Shown here piece after piece: positions 9,107 to 22,127 of a stretch of 64,000 nt of DNA. The notes under the pieces were generated by a model. It saw nothing but the letters and a program-made list of their open reading frames with translations. It did not search any database and was not told where the DNA came from. Position 1 is the stretch's first letter. Every line of letters starts with the position of its first letter. The stretch lies in the NCBI GenBank assembly GCA_052180195.1, contig CP197469.1. The stretch is one strand, 5' to 3'. The translations under genes and the position numbers were made by a program. This stretch comes from Gottfriedia sp002574545. GTDB lineage: Bacteria; Bacillota; Bacilli; Bacillales; Bacillaceae_G.

Positions 9107-9985
9107 TTAAATCTCGTGATATTCTGCGTAGACGTCCCTTTTATTTAATGAACGATCCTTCGCAACAAGTTTTATTGCATCTTTACTTTTTTCATTTTTT
9201 TCATTTATGTACCAATCGACATGCTGGTTAATGGATAGTTCTTGCCACCAACATTCCTCATTGTTTTTCACATCTTCTTCTGATGCCCCTTCTAAAACAA
9301 CTACAAACTCTCCACGTACTTCTTCATTCGTTGCCCAGTCTATTGCTTCACTTACTGTCCCTCGTAAAAACTCTTCAAATTTCTTTGTTAATTCTCTACA
9401 AAGTACAACTTTTCGGTCACCTAATACTTCGAGAATAACGTGTAGTGTTTCTTTTAAACGATGTGGAGACTCGTACAAAATGACTGTACTACGTTGCCCC
9501 TTTAACGGTTCCAATTGCTTCTTCTTATCTTTCTTTTGACGAGACAAGAAACCTATGTATAAAAATGAATCGGTAGGTAGTCCAGATGATATTAAAGATG
9601 TTAAGGCAGCATTTGCTCCAGGTAATGGGACGACAGAAATACCTTCTTCCAAACAAAGTTTTACAAGCTCATAACCTGGATCATTTATGCACGGCATACC
9701 TGCATCACTTACTAATCCAATTTTTAATCCTTGTTTTAAGTCTTCTACAAGTTTTAATCCTGCTTTTTCTTTATTATGCTCATGATAACTCACTAATGGT
9801 GTTGGTATTTCGAAATGATTACAAAGCTTTTTCGTATTACGAGTATCCTCTGCTGCTATATAATCTACTTCCTTTAGTATTCGTACTGCTCTAAACGTCA
9901 TATCTTCTAAGTTGCCAATAGGTGTTGGTACTAAATAAAGACAGCCTAATTCTTCATTTAAGAAACTCTTTTGACTTTTAATCAT
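9107..9985 (-). CDS. rsmI: 16S rRNA 2'-O-ribose methyltransferase (C1402)
   Basis: RsmI methylates the ribose of C1402 in 16S rRNA with S-adenosylmethionine. The 292-residue protein has the tetrapyrrole-methylase fold: LYLVPTPIGNLEDMTFRA (residues 16-33), EDTRNTKKL, GLVSDAGMPCINDPGYELV and VPLPGANA with SGLPTDSF. It is known as YabC in B. subtilis. Start ATG 9985 has GAGAGGAGGAAC upstream and overlaps the end of yazA by eight bases, so translation is coupled. Confidence 0.95.
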   Translation of the reverse strand: MIKSQKSFLNEELGCLYLVPTPIGNLEDMTFRAVRILKEVDYIAAEDTRNTKKLCNHFEIPTPLVSYHEHNKEKAGLKLVEDLKQGLKIGLVSDAGMPCINDPGYELVKLCLEEGISVVPLPGANAALTSLISSGLPTDSFLYIGFLSRQKKDKKKQLEPLKGQRSTVILYESPHRLKETLHVILEVLGDRKVVLCRELTKKFEEFLRGTVSEAIDWATNEEVRGEFVVVLEGASEEDVKNNEECWWQELSINQHVDWYINEKNEKSKDAIKLVAKDRSLNKRDVYAEYHEI

Positions 9986-10244
9986 TGCTCGTTCCTCCTC
10001 TCATATATTTTTCTTTGTTCTCTCTTGATAATTGCTTAAAAGCATATTCAGCCTGCATCGCTTCTCTTTTTGTCGGGTATTCCTCAAAAAATATACAATT
10101 TACAGGTGTTCTCCCCCTAGTATATTTTGCACCCTTACCATCGTTGTGTTGTTTTACTCTACGCTCAATATTTGTTGTATATCCTGCATAGAAAGTTGCA
10201 TCGGAACATTCTAGCACATATAAATAGTGTTTATGATCTTCCAT
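9978..10244 (-). CDS. yazA: GIY-YIG domain protein YazA
   Basis: Small single-domain GIY-YIG nuclease-fold protein (88 residues) of the UPF0213 family. It has HYLYVLECSDATFYAGYTTN, the GIY-YIG analogue, then Arg28, and EEYPTKREAMQAEYAFKQLS with the catalytic-type Glu. The biological substrate is unknown. It overlaps yabB upstream by 14 bases and rsmI downstream by 8, giving a tight yabB-yazA-rsmI operon. Confidence 0.93.
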   Translation of the reverse strand: MEDHKHYLYVLECSDATFYAGYTTNIERRVKQHNDGKGAKYTRGRTPVNCIFFEEYPTKREAMQAEYAFKQLSRENKEKYMRGGTSND

Positions 10245-10968
10245 ATAGAATTTCCTTTAACTCTGATGTATACTCGTTATTTTCCTCGTAAACGTAGATT
10301 GGAGGCAAAATTTTAAGGTCTGCCTTACCACCTTTAATACCTTCAATTAAAAGTGTATTGGCTTCTTTACCCATTTTAGGATAGACAAACTGAATTCTTT
10401 TCGGCTCGATACCATGTTTACGCATTGTCGTAACAATATCCAACATACGTCCTGGACGATGAACCATCGCCAATTTCCCACCATGCTTCAAGAGTTGTTT
10501 ACTTGCATTAATTACTTCCTCTAAATTCGTTTTAATCTCATGTCTTGCAATTGCATAATGCTCATTCATGTTCTGTTCAGAAGTCGGAATATCTTGAAAG
10601 TATGGTGGATTACACGTAACAACATCTACAAATTCTCTACCTATTTCGTTTGGTGCATTTTTTAAATCATCATGAATCATTGATATTTTTTCAGCTAACT
10701 TGTTATATTCAATGCTTCTTTTAGCCATATCAACTAATCGCTCTTGTATTTCTACACCAATTATATTTGCATTAGATCTGCGGTGTAGCATCAATGGAAT
10801 CACTCCATTACCAGAGCATAAGTCAACAATCGTACCCTTTTGGATTGGGACATATGTAAAATTAGATAAAAGGACTGCATCTAATGAAAATGAAAAAACA
10901 GATGGGCTTTGAATAATCCTCATATCATCAGTTAATAAGTAATCTAATCGTTCGTCACCTTTAAGCAT
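10231..10968 (-). CDS. yabB: tRNA adenine-N6 methyltransferase-like protein YabB
   Basis: Class I SAM-dependent methyltransferase of the TrmN6/YfiC type, 245 residues. The SAM-binding loop is VDLCSGNGVIPL (about residues 48-59) and the NPPYF motif of N6-adenine methylases follows at VVTCNPPYFQD. The E. coli relative modifies A37 of tRNA-Val; the substrate here is inferred. GAAAGGAAC precedes the ATG. First gene of the yabB-yazA-rsmI operon. Confidence 0.88.
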   Translation of the reverse strand: MLKGDERLDYLLTDDMRIIQSPSVFSFSLDAVLLSNFTYVPIQKGTIVDLCSGNGVIPLMLHRRSNANIIGVEIQERLVDMAKRSIEYNKLAEKISMIHDDLKNAPNEIGREFVDVVTCNPPYFQDIPTSEQNMNEHYAIARHEIKTNLEEVINASKQLLKHGGKLAMVHRPGRMLDIVTTMRKHGIEPKRIQFVYPKMGKEANTLLIEGIKGGKADLKILPPIYVYEENNEYTSELKEILYGRS

Positions 10969-11045
10969 AATTAGTTCCTTTCAAATTCACACCAATATTA
11001 TCTTTTAGCATTGCCTAATTGTATAACAATTAACTAACATTGCAT

Positions 11046-11152
11046 AAAAAGAAGCTATTCCAATTGGAAGTGCGCGTACTTTACCTTTTTTACCAGTTTA
11101 TTTAAAAGCTGGGTATTAAAAAGGTAATCGCTCGCTTCTTCCGGAATAGCCT
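11046..11152 (-). repeat. Long two-part hairpin, likely terminator of yabA
   Basis: About 105 bases. The outer stem is GGCTATTCC/GGAATAGC, and inside TTACCTTTTT...CCAGC pairs imperfectly with the sequence around CTGGTAAAAAAGGTAA. Five A at 11046-11050 give a T run on the minus strand, so it should end the yabA transcript. Confidence 0.6.
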
Positions 11153-11156
11153 ACCA

Positions 11157-11516
11157 TTACTTTTTATCAAAGAAGGATAAACAAAACAGACAGTCCTCGC
11201 CATGACGTACGCTTCCATAATGTAGATTACAAATATGGAAACCTTCTTGGTACAATCTTGCTAAATTATCATAGCCTTCCCCAAGATCCTTATCCTTTTG
11301 TACTTTTTTCTTCTTTGAGTCTTTTATTTGCTCTTTCTCTTCTATACGTTTATTTAGACCTAATCTTTCTCGCAAGTGATCATTCTCAATTTTCGTATAG
11401 TGATTTTCTTCTAGTAGCTCAGCAATATATTGTTTTAAGTCACTAAGCTGTGTTGATAAATCTTGAATTTGTTCTTCCATATTGGAAAGAGATAAGAATA
11501 TATTCTTCTTGTCCAA
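11157..11516 (-). CDS. yabA: Replication initiation control protein YabA
   Basis: YabA holds back replication initiation by binding DnaA and DnaN. The 119-residue protein has an N-terminal coiled coil (NMEEQIQDLSTQL through YAELLEENH, about 8-60), a charged linker and a C-terminal zinc-binding domain with CNLHYG and CLFC (Cys-His-Cys-Cys). The TTG at 11516 is chosen because AAGAGGTGG ends five bases upstream and the family begins MDKK; the GTG at 11525 lies inside that site. It is downstream of yaaT and holB, and its partners dnaA and dnaN are at the other end of the window. Confidence 0.94.
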   Translation of the reverse strand: MDKKNIFLSLSNMEEQIQDLSTQLSDLKQYIAELLEENHYTKIENDHLRERLGLNKRIEEKEQIKDSKKKKVQKDKDLGEGYDNLARLYQEGFHICNLHYGSVRHGEDCLFCLSFFDKK

Positions 11517-11528
11517 TCTTACCACCTC

Positions 11529-12356
11529 TTAATCTGTGGTTTGTATTGACACGACTCCCTCGTGAATTAAATCATCTAGGGTATACTCCACAACGCGTTC
11601 TTTTTTAATCAATTCTACCTGAATAACTCGTTCTAAGATGTTCAATCCTACTACTCTTCCTGGACCTTCAGCTGTTTTAATAATATCCTCTAAGTCTGGA
11701 AGTTGTTCTTTTGCGGCCTCATACTCATCATTTTCATATTTTAAGCAGCACATTAATCGGCCACAAAGTCCTGATATTTTCGCCGGGTTAAGAGAAAGAT
11801 TTTGATCTTTAGCCATTTTAATAGACACTGGTTCAAAATCTCCTAAGAACGTTGAACAACACAACATTCTCCCACAAGGTCCAATCCCACCAAGCATTTT
11901 AGCTTCATCACGTACTCCTATTTGTCTTAATTCAATTCGAGTACGGAATACCGCAGCTAAATCCTTTACTAATTCCCTAAAGTCTATTCTACCATCTGCT
12001 GTAAAATAAAAGATGACTTTATTTCGATCAAACGTATATTCGACATCAACTAATTTCATGTCTAGTTCATGTTGCATAACTTTACTAGAACAAACTTCAT
12101 AAGCCTCTTTAGCTGATTGTTTATTCTCTTCAACAATCATACGATCATGCTCATCAGCTAATCGCATAACTTTTTTTAATGGAAGGACTACGTCATTTTC
12201 TCCGACCTTTTTGTTTGGTACCACTACTTTTCCAAATTCAATCCCTCTCACCGTCTCAACGATGACAAAAGTATCTTTAGGGATTGCTAATCCATTTGGG
12301 TCGAAATAATAGATTTTACCAGCTTTTTTAAAACGTACTCCGACTACTTCGTACAC
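11529..12356 (-). CDS. ricT: PSP1-domain protein YaaT (RicT)
   Basis: RicT acts in the Y-complex with RicA and RicF, which in B. subtilis assists RNase Y maturation of transcripts and is needed for sporulation and competence. The 275-residue protein matches family length and has the PSP1 domain with GGIGPCGRMLCCSTFLG and ISGLCGRLMCCLKYE; these cysteines are the iron-sulfur cluster ligands. Start is GTG 12356, with GGAGGG upstream, only three bases after the holB stop. Middle gene of holB-yaaT-yabA. Confidence 0.95.
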   Translation of the reverse strand: MYEVVGVRFKKAGKIYYFDPNGLAIPKDTFVIVETVRGIEFGKVVVPNKKVGENDVVLPLKKVMRLADEHDRMIVEENKQSAKEAYEVCSSKVMQHELDMKLVDVEYTFDRNKVIFYFTADGRIDFRELVKDLAAVFRTRIELRQIGVRDEAKMLGGIGPCGRMLCCSTFLGDFEPVSIKMAKDQNLSLNPAKISGLCGRLMCCLKYENDEYEAAKEQLPDLEDIIKTAEGPGRVVGLNILERVIQVELIKKERVVEYTLDDLIHEGVVSIQTTD

Positions 12357-12359
12357 AAT

Positions 12360-13355
12360 CTACAATCCCTCCTGTAGCTCTATAATCATTTGCTCTAGAA
12401 CCATTAACATATTTGCGTTGGATGTTAACCGCTTTTTAGCAAAAAGAATAATTTCTAAACAAGTAGTTATTTTCTCTAATGAAATACGGTTTAATGCTTG
12501 TCTCATTAATGGTTCTTCATTTTTAAAAACAACGTTCTGCTCTTGCTCAGCATATATATATAACATATCTTTAAAGGCTAATACAAGCATATCAAGCATC
12601 ATTTGTAACTGTTCCTTCGTATCAAAATGACGAGAAACATTTTGTTGTATGACTAGAAGACTATCTTTTTTTGTCGTTAATAATGCTTCATATAATTCTA
12701 TCACTAAATCTCTAGCTTGTGCAAACCATTCTTCTTCAGCAATTTGGAGTGCGACTGCCTCACTATTTGTTAATCTTGCCAATAGCGGTACTAAGTTTGA
12801 TTGGAGCTCGATATTAACTAAATGTTCTTCAAAGTATTTTATTGGTAATGGATTAAAATGGATTGATTGACAGCGTGATTGTATTGTTGGCAATATTTGT
12901 TGTACTTGTTCAGTTAATAAAAATGCAGTTGTAATTGAGACCGGCTCCTCTAAAAATTTCAATAAAGAATTAGCTGCATTTGTCGTCATTCGATCAGCAT
13001 GGTCGATTATATAAATTTTCCGATTCGATTCAACAGCTGTTTTAGAAAATTCTTCTTGTAATTGTTGAATTTGATGTTTCTTAATAGAGGCTTCTTCGGG
13101 CTCAATTAGATAAACATTTGGGTGATTACCAGAATCAACACGCTTACAATTCCGACAAGCTCCACAAGGTGTAGCGCCACTTACATTCTCACATAGTAAT
13201 ACTTTTGTGTAGTATAATGCAAGTTCGCGTTTACCTGTTCCTCTTGGGCCTTCAAATAAGTAAGCATGAGCTACCCTGTTTTTAATTACTGCATTTTTTA
13301 ACATTTTTGTAGCAACTGGCTGACGCTCGCTTAGTTTCTCCCAAGATGTTTTCAT
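12360..13355 (-). CDS. holB: DNA polymerase III delta' subunit
   Basis: Clamp-loader subunit that works with DnaX and HolA to load the DnaN clamp. The 331-residue AAA+ protein has the P-loop GPRGTGKREL (about 36-45), a zinc module (CENVSGATPCGACRNCKR) and the SRC motif in IQSRCQS. It starts ATG 13355 and leads the holB-yaaT-yabA group. In B. subtilis yaaQ (darA) and yaaR lie between tmk and holB; here the 169 bases between the two genes hold no such frame. Confidence 0.95.
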   Translation of the reverse strand: MKTSWEKLSERQPVATKMLKNAVIKNRVAHAYLFEGPRGTGKRELALYYTKVLLCENVSGATPCGACRNCKRVDSGNHPNVYLIEPEEASIKKHQIQQLQEEFSKTAVESNRKIYIIDHADRMTTNAANSLLKFLEEPVSITTAFLLTEQVQQILPTIQSRCQSIHFNPLPIKYFEEHLVNIELQSNLVPLLARLTNSEAVALQIAEEEWFAQARDLVIELYEALLTTKKDSLLVIQQNVSRHFDTKEQLQMMLDMLVLAFKDMLYIYAEQEQNVVFKNEEPLMRQALNRISLEKITTCLEIILFAKKRLTSNANMLMVLEQMIIELQEGL

Positions 13356-13472
13356 ATTTACACCTACTCATATCTATAAATTAATCAATTTTTTTAACCT
13401 GGCTTATGACCTAATTTTATTATAATTGATACAAAAAATTTTCAGTTAAGTTCCGAAAGTATCCTTTCATCT

Positions 13473-13481
13473 ATTATACCA
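13473..13481 (-). promoter_or_regulatory. Possible extended -10 promoter of holB operon
   Basis: On the minus strand TGGTATAAT is a good extended -10 element, about 118 bases upstream of holB. No good -35 box is found at 17 bases. Inferred only. Confidence 0.35.
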
Positions 13482-13524
13482 GTTCCGTCATGTTATTGTT
13501 CATGTAATCAATTTTTGCAAAAAA

Positions 13525-14157
13525 TTAAATTTCTCCAATCTTTTCTAAAATAACCTTTAAAGTATCATTAAACACTTGATTGATCTGGTTTGACGCATCA
13601 ATTCGTTTAAAGCGCCATGGTTCTCTCTTCATAATTTCAGCATATCCACTTTGGACTTTTAAATGAAAGTCTAATTCTTCTAAATCCAATCGGTTAATTT
13701 CTCTCTCATCTGCTTGGTGAACTCTATTTAATCCAACTTTAGGATCTAAATCAAAGTAAATTGTCAAATCAGGCATTAAACCATCTATTGCAAATTGATT
13801 AATATTATAAATTTCATCTATTCCGATTCCTCTACCGACACCTTGATAGGCAAGCGAACTGTCTACAAATCGATCACATAACACGATTTTTCCTTCAGCC
13901 AATGCAGGGATGACTTTCTCTGCCAAATGCTGTCTTCTTGCTGCAGCATAAAGTAATGCCTCCGTACGCTTGTCCATTTCAGTATTCTCTGTGTCTAATA
14001 TAATATTTCTAATATTTTCAGCAATCCGTATACCACCTGGTTCACGAGTAGATATAAAATTTACACCTCTTTTACGAAGTTCCTCCGATATCATATTTAT
14101 AATTGTTGTTTTCCCTGCACCCTCTGGTCCTTCAAATGTAATGAATAAAGATTTCAA
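13525..14157 (-). CDS. tmk: Thymidylate kinase
   Basis: Phosphorylates dTMP to dTDP. The 210-residue protein has the P-loop FEGPEGAGKTT (residues 8-18), the DR(F/Y/H) motif CDRFVDSSLAYQG and TREPGG. It starts at TTG 14157, with AGGAGG seven bases upstream, and follows yaaO by 11 bases, so the two are co-transcribed. Confidence 0.96.
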   Translation of the reverse strand: MKSLFITFEGPEGAGKTTIINMISEELRKRGVNFISTREPGGIRIAENIRNIILDTENTEMDKRTEALLYAAARRQHLAEKVIPALAEGKIVLCDRFVDSSLAYQGVGRGIGIDEIYNINQFAIDGLMPDLTIYFDLDPKVGLNRVHQADEREINRLDLEELDFHLKVQSGYAEIMKREPWRFKRIDASNQINQVFNDTLKVILEKIGEI

Positions 14158-14168
14158 ATGTGTTCCTC

Positions 14169-15590
14169 CTAAATCAATACTTCTATTTGTAATTTTTTAT
14201 CTTCAATCAGATTTTGAATCGTCATTCCATATTTATATACATCATGAATATAATCAACGTGCTTAGTAGTAACTAGTTCACCTTTTAGTAAAATTGGAAC
14301 GCCTGGTGGATAAGGAACTATATTTTCCGCCGAGATTTCTCCTACTGAATCTGCCAAATCTTTTACCGACTTCCTTTTTTTCTTTAAATCAGCGTAACTG
14401 TGTAAAACTGTACTCGTAAAATTAGGTACGTTAAGTTTAGGTTGTTTATTTTCAATATATACCATCGATTCCGTTGCTTTTTTTATACGATGAATAAGAT
14501 CATTAAAATTCATTCTTTCATCTAGTGGAAGGATAAACAGAACATGTCCCCAATCTGATAGCTCTGAATAGATACCCTCCGTTTCAAATATTGCCTGTAA
14601 TTGTTTACCGGTATGGCCTTTTTTACTTTTTACGATTACTTTTAACATATCTTGTCTATAGTTTATATGACTTGAAGTTACAATTCGGATACTAGATAAG
14701 TTATTTACTTCTTCTTTAAATAAGGAAATTTTCTCTTGAAGTATTTTTACTTTATCTAAGGAAAATGTTTCAACAAAACTTCTTGCGTAATCTAAGGAAG
14801 CCATAATTGGATAAGATGGGCTGCTGCTTTGTAACATTCTCAGCATTTCTCTAACTTTATCTTTACAAACAAGTTTTGATTTTATATGTAAATATGACCC
14901 CATTGTCATTGCGGGTAAAGTTTTATGCGCCGATTGTATGACAATATCGGCGCCCATAGAGAGTGCGTCATTAGGAAAAGGCTCCCCAACTATAAAATGT
15001 GTTCCATGAGCCTCATCCACGATCGTTGGAATCTCCATACTATGTGCGAACTCAATTATACTTTTTAAATTCTGAGACATTCCATAATAATTTGGATTCG
15101 TTAAAATCATTGCTTTTGCCTTTGGATAATTTTTTATTACATGCAAAGATTGTTCAGTGTTTATCCCGAGTGGCTGTCCTAGCTCTTCGTCGATATCTAA
15201 TGGCAAGAATATCGGCTTAGCACCAGCTAGTAAAAGACCATGAAAAATTGACTTATGACAATTGCGTTGTACCAATACTTCATCATTTTCGCCACATAAC
15301 GCTAAAATTGCAGCGAGGTTACCCACGGTTGATCCATTTACTAAAAAGAAACTTTCTTCTGCTTTGTATACACTAGCCAACATTTCTTGAGCCTCACTAA
15401 TCACCTCTGAAGGATAATGTAAGTCATCTAAGCCATTTAATTCTGTCACATCATAATTTAATATATTTGGTAGTCCTAATTCATTTATAAAAGTGTGTTT
15501 TCCATTTTTATGACCTGGAACATGTAGAGATATTGTTTTTTTATTAACGAACTGTTTCAGTGCATTTAGTAATGGCATTTCATTCATCAT
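14169..15590 (-). CDS. yaaO: Orn/Lys/Arg decarboxylase-family protein YaaO
   Basis: PLP-dependent fold-type I enzyme of the basic amino-acid decarboxylase family, 473 residues, the short form without the N-terminal wing domain. Visible motifs: HVPGHKNGK near the N-terminus, the cofactor region VDEAHGTHF and the PLP lysine in SAHKTLPAMTMGS. The substrate (lysine, arginine or ornithine) cannot be decided from sequence. AAAGGAAG precedes two adjacent ATG codons; either could be used. First gene with tmk. Confidence 0.85.
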   Translation of the reverse strand: MMNEMPLLNALKQFVNKKTISLHVPGHKNGKHTFINELGLPNILNYDVTELNGLDDLHYPSEVISEAQEMLASVYKAEESFFLVNGSTVGNLAAILALCGENDEVLVQRNCHKSIFHGLLLAGAKPIFLPLDIDEELGQPLGINTEQSLHVIKNYPKAKAMILTNPNYYGMSQNLKSIIEFAHSMEIPTIVDEAHGTHFIVGEPFPNDALSMGADIVIQSAHKTLPAMTMGSYLHIKSKLVCKDKVREMLRMLQSSSPSYPIMASLDYARSFVETFSLDKVKILQEKISLFKEEVNNLSSIRIVTSSHINYRQDMLKVIVKSKKGHTGKQLQAIFETEGIYSELSDWGHVLFILPLDERMNFNDLIHRIKKATESMVYIENKQPKLNVPNFTSTVLHSYADLKKKRKSVKDLADSVGEISAENIVPYPPGVPILLKGELVTTKHVDYIHDVYKYGMTIQNLIEDKKLQIEVLI

Positions 15591-15812
15591 TAACGCTTCC
15601 TTTAATTTATGTAAGTTATTTATCTATGTCGCTTACTAGTCTATTTTTTATAGAATTTTTAATTTAGACAATATAAAAACCGATTGTATTTACAAGTTCT
15701 CTCCATTACTTAAAGGTTCAGTCACTAAAGAGGAGACCAAACAGTAATAAATTATGGCAGAGGTACCTGTATATAGAATCGGTCCTACACTATATATCTT
15801 ATTTTAACTTAC

Positions 15813-15840
15813 AAAAACTTATTAGACTACTATTAGTCTA
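15813..15840 (-). terminator. Terminator after csfB
   Basis: Stem AGACTA/TAGTCT followed by a T5 run on the minus strand, 19 bases beyond the csfB stop. Confidence 0.6.
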
Positions 15841-15858
15841 TCACGTTTATACTTATCC

Positions 15859-16047
15859 CTAATTTGCAATTTCTTCTTTCACTGTACTAATACATCTTAA
15901 CTTCTCTACGAAGGAATTATATATAGGTGAATCTGTTTCGGTTTTTACGATTTTCTTTTCACACTCTTCACATACAAATGCTTTAATAATATGAATGCCA
16001 TTTTCCTTTTTCTCTTCACAAACTATACACTTTGATAAACCATTCAC
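15859..16047 (-). CDS. csfB: Anti-sigma factor CsfB (Gin)
   Basis: Small zinc-binding protein that inhibits sigma-G (and sigma-E) to time the switch between forespore sigma factors. The 62-residue frame has two CxxC pairs (CIVCEEKK and CEECEKK), the signature of the Gin family, and matches its length. Start GTG 16047 follows AGGAGGAATAAAG. It sits between rRNA operon 1 and yaaO as in Bacillus. Forespore (sigma-F) expression is known for the family; I did not verify a promoter. xpaC and yaaN, its usual neighbours in B. subtilis, are absent. Confidence 0.9.
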   Translation of the reverse strand: MNGLSKCIVCEEKKENGIHIIKAFVCEECEKKIVKTETDSPIYNSFVEKLRCISTVKEEIAN

Positions 16048-16267
16048 CTTTATTCCTCCTCTAAGTGTTTTTCCAATGTAATTTGAGATTGATTAAACAA
16101 TTTCGTTTATTATTTAGTTTTGCATATTAAAAACTTTTTATACAATTTAGGGCCTATTTTTTTGTAATATATGAAAATAGTTCTAATTTTGTGCTCTATA
16201 TTTTTAAATTTTTTTCTAATGTGATATTACTTTCCTGACTTGATCTTATGATTGCTCCTTTTAACTA

Positions 16268-16305
16268 CTAAAAAAGGACTACAATTAGTTTAGTTTGTAG
16301 TCTTT
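16268..16305 (-). terminator. Intrinsic terminator upstream of csfB
   Basis: Stem GACTACAA/TTGTAGTC followed by a CTTTTTT run on the minus strand. It shows that something upstream (16285-16500) was or is transcribed leftward, beyond the rRNA operon terminator. Confidence 0.7.
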
Positions 16306-16413
16306 AATTACCGGCCAAACGTTCGTTATCTTCGTTACTTTTCCTGAGTCTTGGTACTCACCTACTGCTATATGGAGTAACCCCGTACCTTTACAGAATA
16401 TCCCCTTAAACAA
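16285..16413 (-). pseudogene. Unrecognised short reading frame, perhaps a gene remnant
   Basis: An open frame of at least 42 codons that ends within the terminator at 16268-16305. Its tail reads GTGLLHIAVGEYQDSGK and then VTKITNVWPVIKDYKLN, which looks like real protein rather than chance translation. The first possible start, TTG 16413, has no ribosome-binding site, and the frame closes with TAA a few codons further upstream. I do not recognise a family. It may be the C-terminal remnant of a lost gene or a structured RNA. Confidence 0.3.
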
Positions 16414-16497
16414 AACGATTAAGTGAACAAGCGGTTAAATTAGCTTTGGTTAAATCGAAATGTAAAGTTTCACATTATTTAACTTTAATTTGTAAAC

Positions 16498-16535
16498 AAA
16501 AAAAAGCATCAGCCAAATAGCTGATGCTTTTTTTT
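16498..16535 (-). terminator. Terminator of rRNA operon 1
   Basis: Perfect stem AGCATCAGC/GCTGATGCT, plus-strand loop CAAATA, with A/T runs on both sides. It directly follows the 5S gene. Confidence 0.9.
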
Positions 16536-16651
16536 ACCAGGCGACGTTCTACTCTCACAGGGGGAAACCCCCAACTACCATCGACGCTGAAGAGCTTAAC
16601 TGCCGTGTTCGGTATGGGAACGGGTGTGACCTCTTCGCAATAATCACCTGA
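16536..16651 (-). rRNA. 5S ribosomal RNA, operon 1
   Basis: About 116 bases, containing GAAGAGGTCACACCCGTTCC and GTTAAGCTCTTCAGCG on the minus strand, typical Bacillus 5S. Ends are estimated from the terminal stem (CAGGTGA / TCGCCTGG). Substrate of RNase M5 encoded by rnmV. Confidence 0.95.
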
Positions 16652-16712
16652 TTTGTATTTGAGTTGTACTTTTGTACCCTCAAAACTAGATAATGTCATC
16701 ATCAAACTTGTT

Positions 16713-19648
<2,936 letters not shown>

Positions 19649-19727
19649 AATTTTAAAACTAATTGAATTAAACTTACGCAGTTTAATGAATGACATTATC
19701 TAGTTTTCAAGGTACAAAATAAAAAAA

Positions 19728-19803
19728 TGGTGGAGCCTAGCGGGATCGAACCGCTGACCTCCTGCGTGCAAGGCAGGCGCTCTCCCAGCTGAGCTAAGGC
19801 CCC
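19728..19803 (-). tRNA. tRNA-Ala (anticodon TGC)
   Basis: 76 bases with CCA encoded. Cloverleaf GGGGCCTTAGCTCAGCTGGG..., anticodon stem-loop CCTGCCTTGCACGCAGG, T-loop GGTTCGATCC. It lies in the 16S-23S spacer of operon 1 only. Confidence 0.97.
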
Positions 19804-19824
19804 ATATTTATTTTATAAAAGATA

Positions 19825-19901
<77 letters not shown>

Positions 19902-19990
19902 ATATCTATAATAGAAGGATAATCCTTCAAAACTAAACAAAACAATGAAGAAACATTTCATACATGAACCATCGGTTCATGATGTCTCCA

Positions 19991-21544
<1,554 letters not shown>

Positions 21545-21647
21545 AGTTAAGTTTAAATCTTGTATTGCTCAAAAAAACTAATAATTGACGTTTACTTCAT
21601 GTTTTGTTTAGTTTTCAAAGATCATCTTGTTTTTTAACAACTTATTC

Positions 21648-21676
21648 AGTTTATCACTTTCGACAATTTCTGTCAA
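21648..21676 (-). promoter_or_regulatory. rRNA operon 1 promoter P2
   Basis: On the minus strand: TTGACA, 17 bases, TAAACT, about 105 bases before 16S. A boxA-like TGATCTTTGAAAA follows, as in Bacillus rRNA leaders. Confidence 0.85.
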
Positions 21677-21722
21677 CAGTTGTTTTTTTCTTTTTTTGTT
21701 ATCGCCATCAGCGACGTATATA

Positions 21723-21751
21723 AATATAACATCCCCACGATAATTGGTCAA
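21723..21751 (-). promoter_or_regulatory. rRNA operon 1 promoter P1
   Basis: On the minus strand: TTGACC, 17 bases, TATATT, 75 bases upstream of P2. Tandem promoters are usual for Bacillus rRNA operons. Confidence 0.8.
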
Positions 21752-21779
21752 CAGTTTTTAGCAACTTTTTTTATATTTT

Positions 21780-22043
21780 TTATACGATATAAATTCCGAT
21801 TACACTTAACGCTACAATACCTGGTACACCTAATACACTTAAGAATGTGCAAGTAACAGCATTAATCGGAATATGAAAATTATTAGAAGCTAAAGCATAG
21901 TTTAATATAAACACGATCATGACACATACTATACCTCTTAGTACATACCTACTAATTAGTTTTAAAGCTTTAACTGGCAGACCTACTAATAATAGAAATA
22001 AAATTACAAATAATACAACCGAAATCATAATAATACTATTCAC
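21780..22043 (-). CDS. bofA: Pro-sigma-K processing inhibitor BofA
   Basis: Membrane protein that holds the SpoIVFB protease inactive until the forespore signal arrives, so controlling sigma-K activation. The 87-residue length equals that of B. subtilis BofA. Two hydrophobic spans (about 5-22 and 38-55) and the C-terminal PINAVTCTFLSVLGVPGIVA motif fit the family. GTG 22043 is chosen because GAGGGGAG lies eight bases before it; the longer frame starts inside that site. Located between yaaL and rRNA operon 1, as in B. subtilis. Confidence 0.94.
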   Translation of the reverse strand: MNSIIMISVVLFVILFLLLVGLPVKALKLISRYVLRGIVCVMIVFILNYALASNNFHIPINAVTCTFLSVLGVPGIVALSVIGIYIV

Positions 22044-22127
22044 AAAAAAAACTCCCCTCATATAACTTGTACACCTTGTACTAAGATTGTATGAGAAAAG
22101 GAACTATTCAATGACAAAAAACATTAA

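Larger units (their letters stand above)
16048..16474. other. Spacer between csfB and rRNA operon 1
   Basis: About 430 bases. It holds a hairpin terminator at 16268-16305 and, upstream of it on the minus strand, a short open frame of unknown nature (16285-16413). The remainder is AT-rich without visible signals. The GC content of 16311-16410 is higher than that of its flanks. Confidence 0.6.

Noticed and set aside
9207..10214. Plus-strand frames opposite rsmI and yazA
   Set aside because: Shadows of well-supported minus-strand genes, lacking ribosome-binding sites.
16311..16410. Possible riboswitch in the spacer after rRNA operon 1
   Set aside because: No conserved core of a known class could be matched, and no gene follows within range in the same direction before the terminator; kept only as an unrecognised frame.
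16475..16705. 76-codon minus-strand frame over the 5S gene of operon 1
   Set aside because: It coincides with the terminator, 5S rRNA and spacer; no ribosome-binding site or protein similarity.
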